64,000 nucleotides of DNA from PCC-9228 sp964477525 (GCA_964477525.1 CAYZHY010000003.1:31997-95996), one strand, 5' to 3'. Shown: positions 18,675 to 27,827, counted from the first letter of the stretch. Numbers and translations: made by a program. Notes: a model not told the origin generated them from the letters alone.

Positions 18675-18910
18675 GCGCGATCCGTTCTGTCGTTGTTGGG
18701 TTTGGCAGCGGTGGTCCCAAGGAAGGCTCGACTCAATTTGCCGCCATACAAGCGGATTAGCTCAGCCGAGCCTAACTCCCGTGCTAAAGGTGCCATCTTA
18801 TCAAATGGCAAGCGAGCTACATACACCTGTTGGGAACGACTATCCCTGGCGTTGGAGCTATAATAGGATTTCCCTTCTCCATTGACCAACCATGCCTTCC
18901 CCAACAGCAA
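18671..18910 (-). CDS. Small unknown protein coupled to the 83-aa gene
   Basis: A 79-codon frame beginning at TTG and overlapping the next start by four bases. The middle reads as a plausible folded protein (VYVARLPFDKMAPLARELGS). An in-frame stop lies 15 bp before the TTG, so the start must be close to it. I do not recognise a family. The ATGA overlap argues for a real gene; the TTG start and lack of a clear ribosome site argue against it. Confidence 0.45.
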   Translation of the reverse strand: MLLGKAWLVNGEGKSYYSSNARDSRSQQVYVARLPFDKMAPLARELGSAELIRLYGGKLSRAFLGTTAAKPNNDRTDRA

Positions 18911-18968
18911 CCATTGACTACTTTACACTGAATTTTGTTTTTTTGGTTAGCTTCTCAACGCTCAAGCT

Positions 18969-19859
18969 TTAGCTAGGAATATTGATTAATTTTTCTAAAG
19001 CTGCTTGTGGATTTGGTTGTTTCACTAGATATTCGCCAATTAATACGGCATCTGCTCCCGCTTTGGCTACCTGTTGCAGATCTTCGCTGGTATACAATCC
19101 CGATTCGCTAATAATGGCAATTTGGCGTTTTTGGATGGATGGCTGGTGTGCGGCCAGCAATTGACTGGTGGTTTCCAAACTGACGGAAAAATCCTCTAGA
19201 TTGCGATTGTTAATCCCAATCAGTTCCACACCTTCTAAAGACAAAACCCGTTCCAGTTCTTCGAGGGTATGAACTTCCACCAGAGCTGTCATGCCCAATA
19301 GCTTGACAATTTTGAGAAAATATTGTAAATCCTTATCGGATAAAATGGCAGCAATGAGCAATACAGCATCAGCACCGTGCAGGCGCGCCCAGTAAATTTG
19401 ATAGGGATAGATAATAAAATCTTTGCATAGCAAAGGCAAATCTATGGCGGCACGGATAGCCCGGAGATTTTCAAATCCCCCTTGAAAAAATTTGCTATCC
19501 GTCAGTACGGAAACACAACTGGCCCCTCCTTGTTGGTAAGCCTCCGCGATCGCGATGGGGTCAAAATCTTCTCGAATCACCCCTTTGCTGGGGGAAGCTT
19601 TTTTTACCTCAGCCACCACGGCTGGCGAGATTTTCCCAGCTCGCAACGATTGGATAAAATCGCGTACTGGCGGGGCAGTGCGAACATCGCTTTTTAACTG
19701 CAAAAAAGGAATGCGCTCTCGTAGGGCATCTACTTCCTTTTCTTTATGCCAAACAATCGCTTCTAGAATGTTCTGTGGTTGTTCGCTGTCGCGACCAACG
19801 TAAAATTGTAGGTGTTTGACATCAACTGTAGGGCGTGTAGGACGGCGGCGAATTTTCAT
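18969..19859 (-). CDS. trpC: Indole-3-glycerol-phosphate synthase
   Basis: Closes the indole ring from CdRP in tryptophan synthesis. The TIM-barrel protein (296 aa) has AEVKKASPSKG at 83-93 with the catalytic lysine, VLTDSKFFQG, PLLCKDFIIYPYQIY, IGINNRNLEDF and ISESGLYTSEDL in order. The start is the ATG giving MKIRRRPTRPTV, matching cyanobacterial TrpC; a TTG four codons earlier extends the frame. The gene follows lpd on the same strand, an order I recall from other cyanobacteria. The remaining trp genes are not here, apart from trpG near 58 kb. Confidence 0.95.
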   Translation of the reverse strand: MKIRRRPTRPTVDVKHLQFYVGRDSEQPQNILEAIVWHKEKEVDALRERIPFLQLKSDVRTAPPVRDFIQSLRAGKISPAVVAEVKKASPSKGVIREDFDPIAIAEAYQQGGASCVSVLTDSKFFQGGFENLRAIRAAIDLPLLCKDFIIYPYQIYWARLHGADAVLLIAAILSDKDLQYFLKIVKLLGMTALVEVHTLEELERVLSLEGVELIGINNRNLEDFSVSLETTSQLLAAHQPSIQKRQIAIISESGLYTSEDLQQVAKAGADAVLIGEYLVKQPNPQAALEKLINIPS

Positions 19860-19992
19860 AAGGAATTTCAATCGTCTCTAAAATTTTTAGCCATCAAAAA
19901 AGTAGTCGTTGATGGGGTGTAGCGAGAACGAGCATGATAAGGACATCATGACTTCCCCTCTTTTCCCCATCTCTACCCAGAACCGCGATCGC

Positions 19993-21420
19993 TTACAAGC
20001 TGGCTTGCGCCCTAGTGTAAGCTTCGTCCAAAACCTCGGAAAGCGTGGGGTGGGTATGAACCAAAAATGCCAAATCTTTCACGGATTGACGGTTGGCGAT
20101 CGCGTTGGCCGCTTCTTGCACCAAATCCGAGGCGTGGGGACCGACAATATGGGTTCCCAACACTTCTCCCGTATCTTTACGATAGATCAATTTGGCGAGT
20201 CCTTCGGCATCCCCGTCTGCCAAAGCTTTGGAATTGGCGCGGAAATAGGAACGTACCGACCCCACTTCAAATCCTTCCGCTTGTCCTAATTCTTTAGCAT
20301 CGGGTTCGGTTAATCCCACAAAACCAATTTCGGGATGGGTGAATGCGGCGGCTGGAATGCTGCGATAGTCCACTATGCGATCGCGACCGCAAATGGTTTC
20401 TACCACTGCTTTCCCTTGAGAGGAAGCTGTATGGGCGAGCATCATTTTGCCCGTGGCATCTCCAATTGCCCACAAATGGGGCACGGTTTCGCCATTTTTG
20501 ACAACACCCAAATAATCGTTAACGGGAATAAAACCACGCTTATCCGTTTCTACGCCAATCGATTCCAATCCTAAATCTTTGGTATCGGGCAGGCGACCGG
20601 TAGCGACCAAACAGGCATCTACTTCCAAAACCTCTTCCACTTCTTTGGTTTGTGCGTCTGCCAGTTCGATAACCACCGGCGAACCTGGCGTGACTTTTTT
20701 GGCTAGTTTGGCTACCCGGGTTTCAATATCTCTCGGTTTGATTAAGATTCTCTGGGCGTATTTGGCAATGTCTGGATCGAAAGTAGGCATGAGCCGGTCT
20801 AGGGCTTCTACCATGGTAATTTCCGAGCCCAAAGCGGTATAAATATCGGCAAATTCCAAGCCAATGTAACCGCTGCCAATAATCGCAATCCAGGAAGGCA
20901 ACCATTCTAATTTCAAAGCCTGGTCGCTGGTAAATACCGTTTTGCCATCCAACTCGATACCTGGAGGAACAAATGGTACCGACCCAGTCGCTAAGATAAT
21001 ATCCCGAGCGCTGATGGTTTGGTTGCCATCTTGGCTAGCCACCGTTACTTGTTGTTCGCCGGCTACTTTTCCACGTCCTTGAATAACGTCTACGCCCATT
21101 CGTTCCAAGCTTTTGGTTAAATCGCCGCGCATTTTACCAACCAAATTTTGGGCGTGGTCGGCGATCGCTTGACGGTCAAAACTAATATTGCCTACTTGAA
21201 TGCCCAATTCTTGCATGTGCTGGGCATCTTGTAGTTCCCGTACGCGACCGGATGCTGCTAGCAAAGCTTTGGAGGGGATACATCCACGGTTGATGCAAGT
21301 TCCTCCCATTTCCGCTGCTTCCACGACGGCGGTTTTCAAACCGCACTCCACAGCATGCAAAGCAGCACCATGGCCGCCTACACCAGCTCCAATAATGACA
21401 AGATCGTAATCAAAAGTCAC
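19993..21420 (-). CDS. lpdA: Dihydrolipoamide dehydrogenase (E3)
   Basis: FAD-dependent E3 subunit of 2-oxoacid dehydrogenase complexes, and likely the L-protein of glycine cleavage in photorespiration. The 475-residue protein has the FAD motif GAGVGGHG at residues 11-18, the redox disulfide C42/C47 in GGTCINRGCIPSKALL, an NAD-binding motif IIGSGYIGLEFAD, and the C-terminal HTHPTLSE with the active-site His-Glu pair. The start is the GTG with GAGGAGA about 6 bp upstream; a TTG 63 bp upstream extends the frame without family support. trpC lies 133 bp downstream. Confidence 0.95.
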   Translation of the reverse strand: MTFDYDLVIIGAGVGGHGAALHAVECGLKTAVVEAAEMGGTCINRGCIPSKALLAASGRVRELQDAQHMQELGIQVGNISFDRQAIADHAQNLVGKMRGDLTKSLERMGVDVIQGRGKVAGEQQVTVASQDGNQTISARDIILATGSVPFVPPGIELDGKTVFTSDQALKLEWLPSWIAIIGSGYIGLEFADIYTALGSEITMVEALDRLMPTFDPDIAKYAQRILIKPRDIETRVAKLAKKVTPGSPVVIELADAQTKEVEEVLEVDACLVATGRLPDTKDLGLESIGVETDKRGFIPVNDYLGVVKNGETVPHLWAIGDATGKMMLAHTASSQGKAVVETICGRDRIVDYRSIPAAAFTHPEIGFVGLTEPDAKELGQAEGFEVGSVRSYFRANSKALADGDAEGLAKLIYRKDTGEVLGTHIVGPHASDLVQEAANAIANRQSVKDLAFLVHTHPTLSEVLDEAYTRAQASL

Positions 21421-21703
21421 GGCAATCTCCTCGTATGCGCTGACCCAATTGTTCCCTTCCCAAACGCGATCGCGCTTTTTCAATCGTTCGGGGAACCAGA
21501 AGGGAATTCCAGGTTATTCTACCACGTTGTTTCTTTCAATACATGTTGTGGGCATCCTAGTTAATAAAGTAGTTGTATCGCCTCCGATTTGCTGGTTGGA
21601 ACCGATTTTTGCATATTTATCTATTTTTTGTAGCTAACTCTTTAATTTGTGGAAGCCTTAAAATAATAGAAGCAGCAATTATAAATCTGGACGCATTTGC
21701 TTT

Positions 21704-21994
21704 ATGGCTATACCAGAAGATTGTTATGAAGACGACTTCCCAGAGAATTCCTATACCCGTCGTGCCGCTGAGTATGAATTTCGGGAGTCGCTCAACGAAC
21801 TCGAACATCAGTTAAGCAGCCAAGAAGAGGAAGACAGCAAAGAAGAAGACAATTCTGCTTCGGAAGCTGTCGATCCATCTACAAAAGGGACTCCTAACGA
21901 ACCGGAAACGTCGGAGTTTAGTTTGCAGGCGTTGGAAGAGGCAGCTGCTGATATTGATGCGTATATGCGTTCTTTGAGGAAAGGAAATGAGTAA
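21704..21994 (+). CDS. Small acidic protein of unknown function
   Basis: A 96-residue, very acidic protein (many Glu/Asp between residues 35 and 65) with an ordered N-terminus MAIPEDCYEDDFPENSYTRR and a helical C-terminus around SLQALEEAAADIDAYMRSL. The pattern is that of conserved small cyanobacterial proteins, but I cannot name a family. It is divergent from lpd and has no obvious operon partner. No Shine-Dalgarno is evident. Confidence 0.65.
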   Translation: MAIPEDCYEDDFPENSYTRRAAEYEFRESLNELEHQLSSQEEEDSKEEDNSASEAVDPSTKGTPNEPETSEFSLQALEEAAADIDAYMRSLRKGNE

Positions 21995-22238
21995 ATGCTC
22001 TGTTGGCCATTTCAACTTGATTGGAGACGAGCAAAATCGATTGATTTTACATGGAACATAAATAAAGCGTGGTTTCCAACCTGAGAACCTCGATCGAGGA
22101 AAACAATCGGAAAGTCCTTTTCCGTTAATTTGTATACACATCGGCTGGAAACGCTATATAAATTAAATATGGAAATAGAGACTAACTACGAAATTGAAAA
22201 ATTTAAAAATAAAAAAAGGTTTTAGCTGCGATCGTTGG

Positions 22239-23024
22239 TTAGTGGTTCCATTTCTGTCGCTGCCCTTCGTATAAAATGAGGGCAGTTGCGATCGCTACGT
22301 TTAGGGACTCCACAGCAGTAGATAGGGGAATTTTTACCTGCCAGTCGGCGATCGCTTGTAATTCGGCAGACAGGCCAGCACCTTCATTGCCTACCAACAC
22401 CAAAGTAGGGTACGTATAATCAATTTCCCAATAGGTGTAGTTGGCACTAGCCGTGGTGGCAACCAATTGCATGCCTTGCTGTTGGGCGAATTGTAGCGTA
22501 GCTGCTAGATTCTCATTGACAGTCATGGGCAAGCGAAACCACTGACCGGCCGTTGCGCGCAGAACTTTGGGATGTTCGCAACCTACACTATCACTGCTCA
22601 ACCAAATACCAGCGGTTTCGGTAGCTGCAGCGGTGCGAATGATGGTCCCTAAGTTGCCAGGGTCTTGAATGGTCTCCAGCACCAATCCCATGCCGGAAAT
22701 GGGCAATGTAGCCGTTCGTCGGTGGCTGGTAGAAGCAGCGGCTACCACGCCGTCGGGATGAACGGTAGTGGCGATCGCTTGTACCACCGATTCCGCAGCC
22801 GTTTCCACTCGATTGCCCAGAGCCACCAGTTGCTGCCATAAATGGGGGTGATGTTTCTGCCATAGGGGAGTAGCACAAACCACTTCCAACGGATAGCGAA
22901 CCGCGATCGCTTCTTCAAGCAAATGGGTTCCTTCCAAAAGAAATAGCCCCTGCTGCCGACGACCCTTGGGTTGCTGCAACTTGCGCATCTGCTTAACCAA
23001 GGGGTTTTGAACGCTGGATAGCAT
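22239..23024 (-). CDS. TrmH/SpoU-family RNA 2'-O-methyltransferase
   Basis: A SPOUT-fold methyltransferase (261 aa) that methylates ribose in rRNA or tRNA. The N-terminal substrate-binding domain (about 1-95) begins MLSSVQNPLVKQMRKLQ. Motif 1 is LETIQDPGNLGTIIRTA, motif 2 VLVGNEGAGLS, and motif 3 IPLSTAVESLNVAIATALI, the last two forming the AdoMet knot. The RNA target cannot be told. The ATG at MLSS is preferred; the longer frame runs through the upstream tRNA-Leu on the same strand, which excludes its first codons. An alternative ATG lies 48 bp upstream. Confidence 0.92.
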   Translation of the reverse strand: MLSSVQNPLVKQMRKLQQPKGRRQQGLFLLEGTHLLEEAIAVRYPLEVVCATPLWQKHHPHLWQQLVALGNRVETAAESVVQAIATTVHPDGVVAAASTSHRRTATLPISGMGLVLETIQDPGNLGTIIRTAAATETAGIWLSSDSVGCEHPKVLRATAGQWFRLPMTVNENLAATLQFAQQQGMQLVATTASANYTYWEIDYTYPTLVLVGNEGAGLSAELQAIADWQVKIPLSTAVESLNVAIATALILYEGQRQKWNH

Positions 23025-23084
23025 GGGCTGGGTCCAATAGGAAAAAAACTCAATAAAAATATCCCCTGCCATGGGGATGAGACA

Positions 23085-23168
23085 TGCGGAACCCGGGACT
23101 TGAACCCGGAAGTTCTTGCGAACACTAGATCCTGAATCTAGCGCGTCTACCAATTCCGCCAGTTCCGC
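23085..23168 (-). tRNA. tRNA-Leu(CAG)
   Basis: An 84-nt class II tRNA. The acceptor stem GCGGAAC pairs with GTTCCGC and the discriminator is A. The anticodon stem CTAGA/TCTAG encloses loop TTCAGGA, with anticodon CAG. A long variable arm follows and the T loop is GTTCAAGTC. CCA is not encoded. It lies directly upstream of the TrmH-type gene on the same strand. Confidence 0.95.
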
Positions 23169-23389
23169 TTATTTCCATCCGGTTCCAACATATTATTTTC
23201 TATAATCTTGCCTAATTTGTCAATACCAAACCTGTCAAAAAATCATGTGATTGGCAAGAAACTAAAGGTCAATTTATTGCTCTGTATAATAGGTTTCCGG
23301 AAAATATACCGAAATTTCACGTATCTTTTGGGTACAATCAAAACCAAATTCAACACATGATGTTCGGTTTCGCTTGTTAAATCCACATT

Positions 23390-23395
23390 GGAGGA
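23390..23395 (+). promoter_or_regulatory. Shine-Dalgarno that decides the murA start
   Basis: GGAGGA overlaps the only in-frame TTG (23388), so that TTG cannot be the codon it serves. With a 7-nt spacer it points to the in-frame ATT at 23403. No in-frame ATG or GTG lies before the conserved murA domain. Confidence 0.6.
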
Positions 23396-23402
23396 TAGAA
23401 CC

Positions 23403-24791
23403 ATTACCCCTGAAAACACCTCGGCTAACCAGCTTCCCCCACCACAACCAGAAACATCGGTTCTGGAAATTTGGGGTCATTCTACACTCGAGGGCCACGT
23501 TCGAGTTAGTGGGGCCAAAAATGCCGCTTTAGCTATTATGGCAGGAACGCTTCTTTGTCCCCAATCATGTCGCCTGCACAACGTTCCCTCTCTGTTAGAT
23601 GCCGCTCGCATGGGGGAAGTTCTGACATCTTTAGGCGTCAAAATTCAACAAAGTGGAGATGCCCTAGATATTGACGCTCGCCACATTACGCAGTTTCAAG
23701 CCCCCTACGAACTGGTAAACAGATTGCGAGCCAGTTTTTTCATTATCGGTCCGCTGCTAGCCCGTATGGGCGTAGCGCAAATTCCTTTACCAGGCGGTTG
23801 TGCCATCGGCGCGCGCCCGGTCGATTTTCACGTACGCGGATTGCAGGCTATGGGAGCAGAAGTACATATCAAACACGGTATGGTTTACGCTGCCATTCCC
23901 GGTACGCGCCAACGGCTACAAGGTGCCAAAATTTACTTGGATTATCCCAGCGTTGGGGCAACGGAAACTTTGATGATGGCAGCTACCCTAGCAGAAGGGG
24001 AAACCGTTATCGAAAACGCCGCCCAGGAACCGGAAGTGGAAGATTTAGCCAACTTCTGTCGTGCTATGGGGGCGCGCATTCGCGGGGCTGGTACCAAAAC
24101 CCTGATAATTCGTGGGGTGCCGCAACTGCATGGCGTAGAATATAGCGTGATTCCCGATCGCATCGAAGCAGGAACCCTATTGGTGGCTGGTGCTATTACC
24201 AAATCCAATTTGCAACTGTCTCCGGTGATTCCGGAGCATTTGGGGGCGGTGATTTCCAAACTGCAAACCATGGGGGTGCATATAGAAAGACCAACACCGA
24301 ATTTTTTGCAGCTACACGCTCCCGAATCCTTGCAAGCCACTGATATTGAAACCTTGCCCTATCCGGGATTTCCCACCGATATGCAGGCACAGTTTATGGC
24401 GCTGCTATCCTTGAGTGAAGGTAGCAGTACCATCGCAGAAACGGTGTTTGAAAATCGCTTGCGCCACGTGGCAGAGTTAAAGCGTATGGGAGCCGATATT
24501 CGTATCAAAGGCAACATTGCCATTGTCAAAGGCGTTCCCCAGCTTTCTGGCGCTCCTGTTACGGCAACAGATTTGCGAGCTTCTGCGGCTTTGGTCTTAG
24601 CGGGATTGGCCGCAGAAGGCAAAACGCTGTTACGCGGTTTGCACCATTTAGACCGGGGATACGACAATCTGGAAGGCAAGTTGAAACAAATCGGTGCCCA
24701 AATGAAACGTCAAACCGAAGATGGTAGCGATCGCAGAGACGTTCTACAAACAGATGTGGCTGCCACCACCGAAACCACGCCACTACAATAG
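23403..24791 (+). CDS. murA: UDP-GlcNAc 1-carboxyvinyltransferase MurA
   Basis: Transfers enolpyruvate from PEP to UDP-GlcNAc, the first committed step of peptidoglycan synthesis. The protein is about 462 aa. It has the N-terminal substrate block VRVSGAKNAALAIMAGTLL, RASFFIIGPLLARMG, and the active-site cysteine (C133 counted from the ATT) in PGGCAIGARPVD. The C-terminal part has YPGFPTDMQAQFMALL and DLRASAALVLAGLAAEG. The start is unusual: the placed Shine-Dalgarno favours an ATT codon, the alternative being a TTG at 23388. A Gln/Thr-rich tail of about 25 residues follows the domain. Confidence 0.93.
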   Translation: MTPENTSANQLPPPQPETSVLEIWGHSTLEGHVRVSGAKNAALAIMAGTLLCPQSCRLHNVPSLLDAARMGEVLTSLGVKIQQSGDALDIDARHITQFQAPYELVNRLRASFFIIGPLLARMGVAQIPLPGGCAIGARPVDFHVRGLQAMGAEVHIKHGMVYAAIPGTRQRLQGAKIYLDYPSVGATETLMMAATLAEGETVIENAAQEPEVEDLANFCRAMGARIRGAGTKTLIIRGVPQLHGVEYSVIPDRIEAGTLLVAGAITKSNLQLSPVIPEHLGAVISKLQTMGVHIERPTPNFLQLHAPESLQATDIETLPYPGFPTDMQAQFMALLSLSEGSSTIAETVFENRLRHVAELKRMGADIRIKGNIAIVKGVPQLSGAPVTATDLRASAALVLAGLAAEGKTLLRGLHHLDRGYDNLEGKLKQIGAQMKRQTEDGSDRRDVLQTDVAATTETTPLQ

Positions 24792-24884
24792 AAAGGTAGG
24801 AATGGGAAAGAAGTACAGTACAAACTATTTTCAACTAACTTCTTTCTCGACCTCATTTTTTGGAATACCTAAGAGGCGATCGCT

Positions 24885-25739
24885 ATGCCGGCGCAGGAAA
24901 TGTCTACAAATATGCCTACAGAAAAAATTAAGCTGGTGGGGTTGAAAGCCAACCGATTTCGCCACCCCTTGGATTTGGAAGCTACGCAAGCCATGAGCCA
25001 AGTGCCAGGTATCGATTGGCTGGTGCGTAGTTTGTTGGGGTCGGTGGGCGAAGAATATTTCTATTTGGATAATATTGCTTCTAGTGTCTTGGTGGGAGAG
25101 CAACAACTGCCCCACTTGCACAATCTATTGTTGGATGCGTGTGCTTGTCTGGATTTGGAACCTCCAAACCTTTACATCAAGCAACACCCCGCTCCCAATG
25201 CCTATACCTTTGCCATGCGCGGGAAAAAGCCGTTTGTGGTGCTGCACACCTCTCTGGTCGAAATGCTTACCCCGGCGGAAATTCAGGCTGTCATTGCCCA
25301 CGAGTTGGGTCATTTGAAATGCGAGCATGGGGTATTTTTAACCCTAGCCAACTTGCTGGTCTTGGCTGCCAATCAATTGCCTAGTTGGGGGGCTTTGCTG
25401 GCCGAAGGTATGCAGGAACAAATTTTAGAGTGGTTGCGCTGTGCTGAGTTTACCTGCGATCGCTCGGCGTTGCTAGCTACCCAAAACCCCAGAACCGTTA
25501 TGTCGGTCTTAATGAAACTTGCCGGCGGTTCTCCTAGCTTATCGCAGCAGCTCAATTTAGATGCTTTCATCGCCCAAGCACGCGCTTACGACGACATCGA
25601 CCGCAACGACTTGGGTGCCATGCTCAAACAAATGCACGCTTCCCAACTCAGCCATCCCGTTCCCGTATTGCGGGCGCGGGAAATCCAACGCTGGTCGGAA
25701 AGTCCCGCCTATCTTTCCCTGCTCAAATCTTATCGATAA
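24885..25739 (+). CDS. M48-family metallopeptidase (HtpX-like)
   Basis: A 284-residue M48 peptidase. The zinc motif HELGH is at residues 139-143 within VIAHELGHLKCEHG, with a likely third ligand Glu in RCAEFTCDRSAL about 60 residues later. A moderately hydrophobic stretch follows the motif (FLTLANLLVLAANQLPSWGALL), as in HtpX-type membrane-associated enzymes. HtpX-like proteases degrade damaged membrane proteins; the substrate here is unknown. It lies 93 bp after murA on the same strand. Confidence 0.88.
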   Translation: MPAQEMSTNMPTEKIKLVGLKANRFRHPLDLEATQAMSQVPGIDWLVRSLLGSVGEEYFYLDNIASSVLVGEQQLPHLHNLLLDACACLDLEPPNLYIKQHPAPNAYTFAMRGKKPFVVLHTSLVEMLTPAEIQAVIAHELGHLKCEHGVFLTLANLLVLAANQLPSWGALLAEGMQEQILEWLRCAEFTCDRSALLATQNPRTVMSVLMKLAGGSPSLSQQLNLDAFIAQARAYDDIDRNDLGAMLKQMHASQLSHPVPVLRAREIQRWSESPAYLSLLKSYR

Positions 25740-25826
25740 ATCTCGAAAAAAATCTCGAAAAAATTGGGGATAGGGGGTTGCTATTTTCCTGGTAGGTACC
25801 CTACAATTATAAATCCAGAGATGAAA

Positions 25827-25910
25827 GGGCGAATGGCGAAACTGGTAGACGCGCTACACTCAAAATGTAGTGGCCGTAAGGCCGTGAGAGTTCGAATCTC
25901 TCTTCGCCCA
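25827..25910 (+). tRNA. tRNA-Leu(CAA)
   Basis: An 84-nt class II tRNA. The acceptor stem GGGCGAA pairs with TTCGCCC and the discriminator is A. The anticodon stem CTACA/TGTAG encloses CTCAAAA, with anticodon CAA. The variable arm GGCCGTAAGGCC is a strong hairpin and the T loop is GTTCGAATC. CCA is not encoded, and no intron interrupts it. Confidence 0.95.
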
Positions 25911-26105
25911 TGTGTTTACCCACAATCGAGATCGGCCACCTCCCCCAGGGGGAAATTTTATGAGACTCAAAAGCTGGGAATCCCCTCGCCGCCAAGGCAG
26001 AAACCACAAAGGTCGCCAAGGTACCGCCAGAGCCAGACAACTCAAGAAAAAATACAAAAAGCTCGCTCAGAAACTCAAATCGCAAAATACGCAAAGGAAA
26101 GACAG

Positions 26106-26139
26106 GGAAGGAAGCAACAGTTTCCTTCCTTTATTTTTT
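26106..26139 (+). terminator. Rho-independent terminator
   Basis: A perfect 8-bp stem GGAAGGAA/TTCCTTCC with an 8-nt loop, followed by TTTATTTTTT. It lies about 200 bp after tRNA-Leu(CAA) on the same strand and probably ends that transcript. Confidence 0.7.
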
Positions 26140-26237
26140 ATGAAGCCAGCAAATATCCGATTAATTAAAACCACAAAAAAATATCCTAGGTCATCCGCAC
26201 TGCAAACCCCCGGAAAATAACGCCAGGCTAGAACTTC

Positions 26238-26283
26238 TTGTCCCCCTCATTCCCCTCATCCCCCTCTTCCCCCTCCTCCCCGA
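26238..26283. repeat. Polypyrimidine CCCCTCTTC/ATC tract
   Basis: Tandem C/T-rich units of the type CCCCTCATT, CCCCTCATC and CCCCTCTTC. The same tract occurs at 56796-56845 and, on the opposite strand, at 60777-60847. It is a dispersed simple repeat of this genome. Confidence 0.7.
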
Positions 26284-26550
26284 AAGCGGATTTTCAGAGA
26301 TAGACCCTGTAGGAAGATTCGCAATTCCAATCCCCTTCTATATAAGAAAAATTTTAAGATTTTTAGGGAAAGACCAAAGAAGATTGCTACAATCTGGGTA
26401 AAATCAAGTGCCCAGCCAGATTAAAGTCGAAAAAATACTCAAAAGTAGGGGATATTTGCGAATTGCCTCTACTTTTGCTGGGTTGCCGCTTGTTGATACC
26501 TAGAATCAGGATAAACTGTACGTATAACGGTATAAAAAGAGGAAATACTT

Positions 26551-27030
26551 ATGGCAAGCACGCAGGAAACCCAAACCAACATGTATGACGACGAAAGTCT
26601 CAACGAAGAATTAGAAGCTATTAATTATGTAGACGAAATCGAAACCGTCATTGCCAGCATGGCAGCGGAACAAAAATACATGACAGGTCAAAGCGACAGC
26701 GGCGACCATGCGTGGAAATTTAAATACGGTACTGTAGAAGTATACGTGCGACTGACCGGCGAAACGGAACAAGATGTTCTCAGCGTTTGGTCTCCAGTTC
26801 TGACGTTGCCTGCCAACAAAGAGGCCGAACTGTTTCGTCGCTTGTTGACGTTAAACTGGTCGAGTACCCTAGAAGCTTGTTACGCTTTGTTTGACAATCA
26901 AATTGTCGTCTTATCGTCGCGCACGGTTGCCGATTTAAATCCGGGAGAAATTTCTCGGGCAATTACCATTGTTGCCACCATCGCCGACGACATGGACGAA
27001 CCCCTGCAAGAAGAATTTGGCAAAGCATAG
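26551..27030 (+). CDS. YbjN domain protein
   Basis: A 159-residue soluble acidic protein with a YbjN/type III secretion chaperone-like alpha-beta fold. The conserved part runs from about residue 30 (ETVIASMAAEQKYM) through WKFKYGTVEVYVRL to the C-terminal helix around SRAITIVATIADDMDEPL. In bacteria the family is linked to stress and possibly protein-protein binding; no catalytic residues are known. AGGAAA precedes the ATG by about 6 bp. The lipoate ligase gene starts 9 bp after its stop, so the two are probably one operon. Confidence 0.8.
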   Translation: MASTQETQTNMYDDESLNEELEAINYVDEIETVIASMAAEQKYMTGQSDSGDHAWKFKYGTVEVYVRLTGETEQDVLSVWSPVLTLPANKEAELFRRLLTLNWSSTLEACYALFDNQIVVLSSRTVADLNPGEISRAITIVATIADDMDEPLQEEFGKA

Positions 27031-27039
27031 ATCTGGTTC

Positions 27040-27825
27040 ATGGCGCAACAACCGTCTGTTTGGCGTTTGATTCCTTGGTTGAAAGCCTCCGGTCAGATCC
27101 AAATGGCCATTGACCGGTGGCTTTTGCAACAGCAAATTCGCGGCAGTGGGATGCCGACGCTGCGGTTTTATACCTGGTATCCACCAGCGATTTCTTTGGG
27201 ATACCACCAACGATATTGGGACCAAGCCTGGGATAACATTGTCTACGAAGGCATTCCTTTGGATAGCGTGCGGCGACCCACTGGCGGTCGTGCTGTTCTG
27301 CATCAGGGAGATTTAACCTATGCTGTTGCCGTTCCCAATATGGAAGGCAAAACCATGGAAATCTACCAGCATCTTTGTGAGTTTTTGATAGCTGGTTGGC
27401 GATCGCTTGGTATATCTTTAGAATACGGACAAGCCGGGCGCAATTACATTCGCAACGATAACTGTTTTGCCACCAGTACCGGTGCTGATTTGGTATTGGA
27501 AAACGGTGCTAAATTTATTGGCAGCGCCCAGGTACGCAAAGAAAAATCAGTTTTGCAGCACGGTTCCATGTTGTTAAATCCCGATCGAGAATTATTTGCA
27601 GAAGTTTTCGGACAGGATGCCGTCGCCTCGCTTTCCGAGTGGGAGTTTATTTCCAGTCGCGCCGAATCCCTAAAATCAAAGAATTTTAACGATGCGATCG
27701 CGATCGTTATCGATACACTAACATCAGCCGCCGCCCGTTCTTTTGGTGTAGAATTGGTAACGCAGCCTTTATCAGAATCAGAATGGGTAGAAATTTTCCA
27801 ATGGCAAACTCAGCTCGATCGGTAG
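27040..27825 (+). CDS. Lipoate-protein ligase family protein
   Basis: A 261-residue protein of the biotin/lipoate ligase (LplA/LipM) family, expected to attach lipoate or octanoate to E2 or GcvH domains. The family motif RRPTGGRAVLHQGDLTYAV lies near residue 80 and the adenylate-contacting lysine region KFIGSAQVRKEKSVLQHGSMLL near 165. Whether it is a true ligase or an octanoyl transferase cannot be decided from motifs. It is probably co-transcribed with the YbjN gene 9 bp upstream, and a terminator follows immediately. Confidence 0.88.
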   Translation: MAQQPSVWRLIPWLKASGQIQMAIDRWLLQQQIRGSGMPTLRFYTWYPPAISLGYHQRYWDQAWDNIVYEGIPLDSVRRPTGGRAVLHQGDLTYAVAVPNMEGKTMEIYQHLCEFLIAGWRSLGISLEYGQAGRNYIRNDNCFATSTGADLVLENGAKFIGSAQVRKEKSVLQHGSMLLNPDRELFAEVFGQDAVASLSEWEFISSRAESLKSKNFNDAIAIVIDTLTSAAARSFGVELVTQPLSESEWVEIFQWQTQLDR

Positions 27826-27827
27826 GA

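Larger units (their letters stand above)
25911..26550. other. Spacer tRNA-Leu to YbjN gene
   Basis: A 640-bp spacer that holds a terminator hairpin at 26106-26139, a polypyrimidine tract at 26238-26283, and a basic, low-complexity open frame (about 25961-26220) rich in CGCCAAGG-like words. Such words recur as dispersed non-coding repeats in cyanobacterial genomes, so I do not call a gene. The 3' end carries the promoter of the YbjN gene. Confidence 0.5.

Noticed and set aside
23025..23153. N-terminal extension of the TrmH-type methyltransferase
   Set aside because: The first part is read through the tRNA-Leu(CAG) gene; the family N-terminus begins at MLSSVQNPLVKQ.
25961..26220. Basic 86-codon open frame after tRNA-Leu(CAA)
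   Set aside because: Low-complexity, Lys/Arg/Gln-rich translation of CGCCAAGG-like words; a terminator hairpin lies inside it; no ribosome site.
26238..26283. CRISPR-like array
   Set aside because: Units are 9-bp simple repeats without unique spacers; no cas genes in the window.
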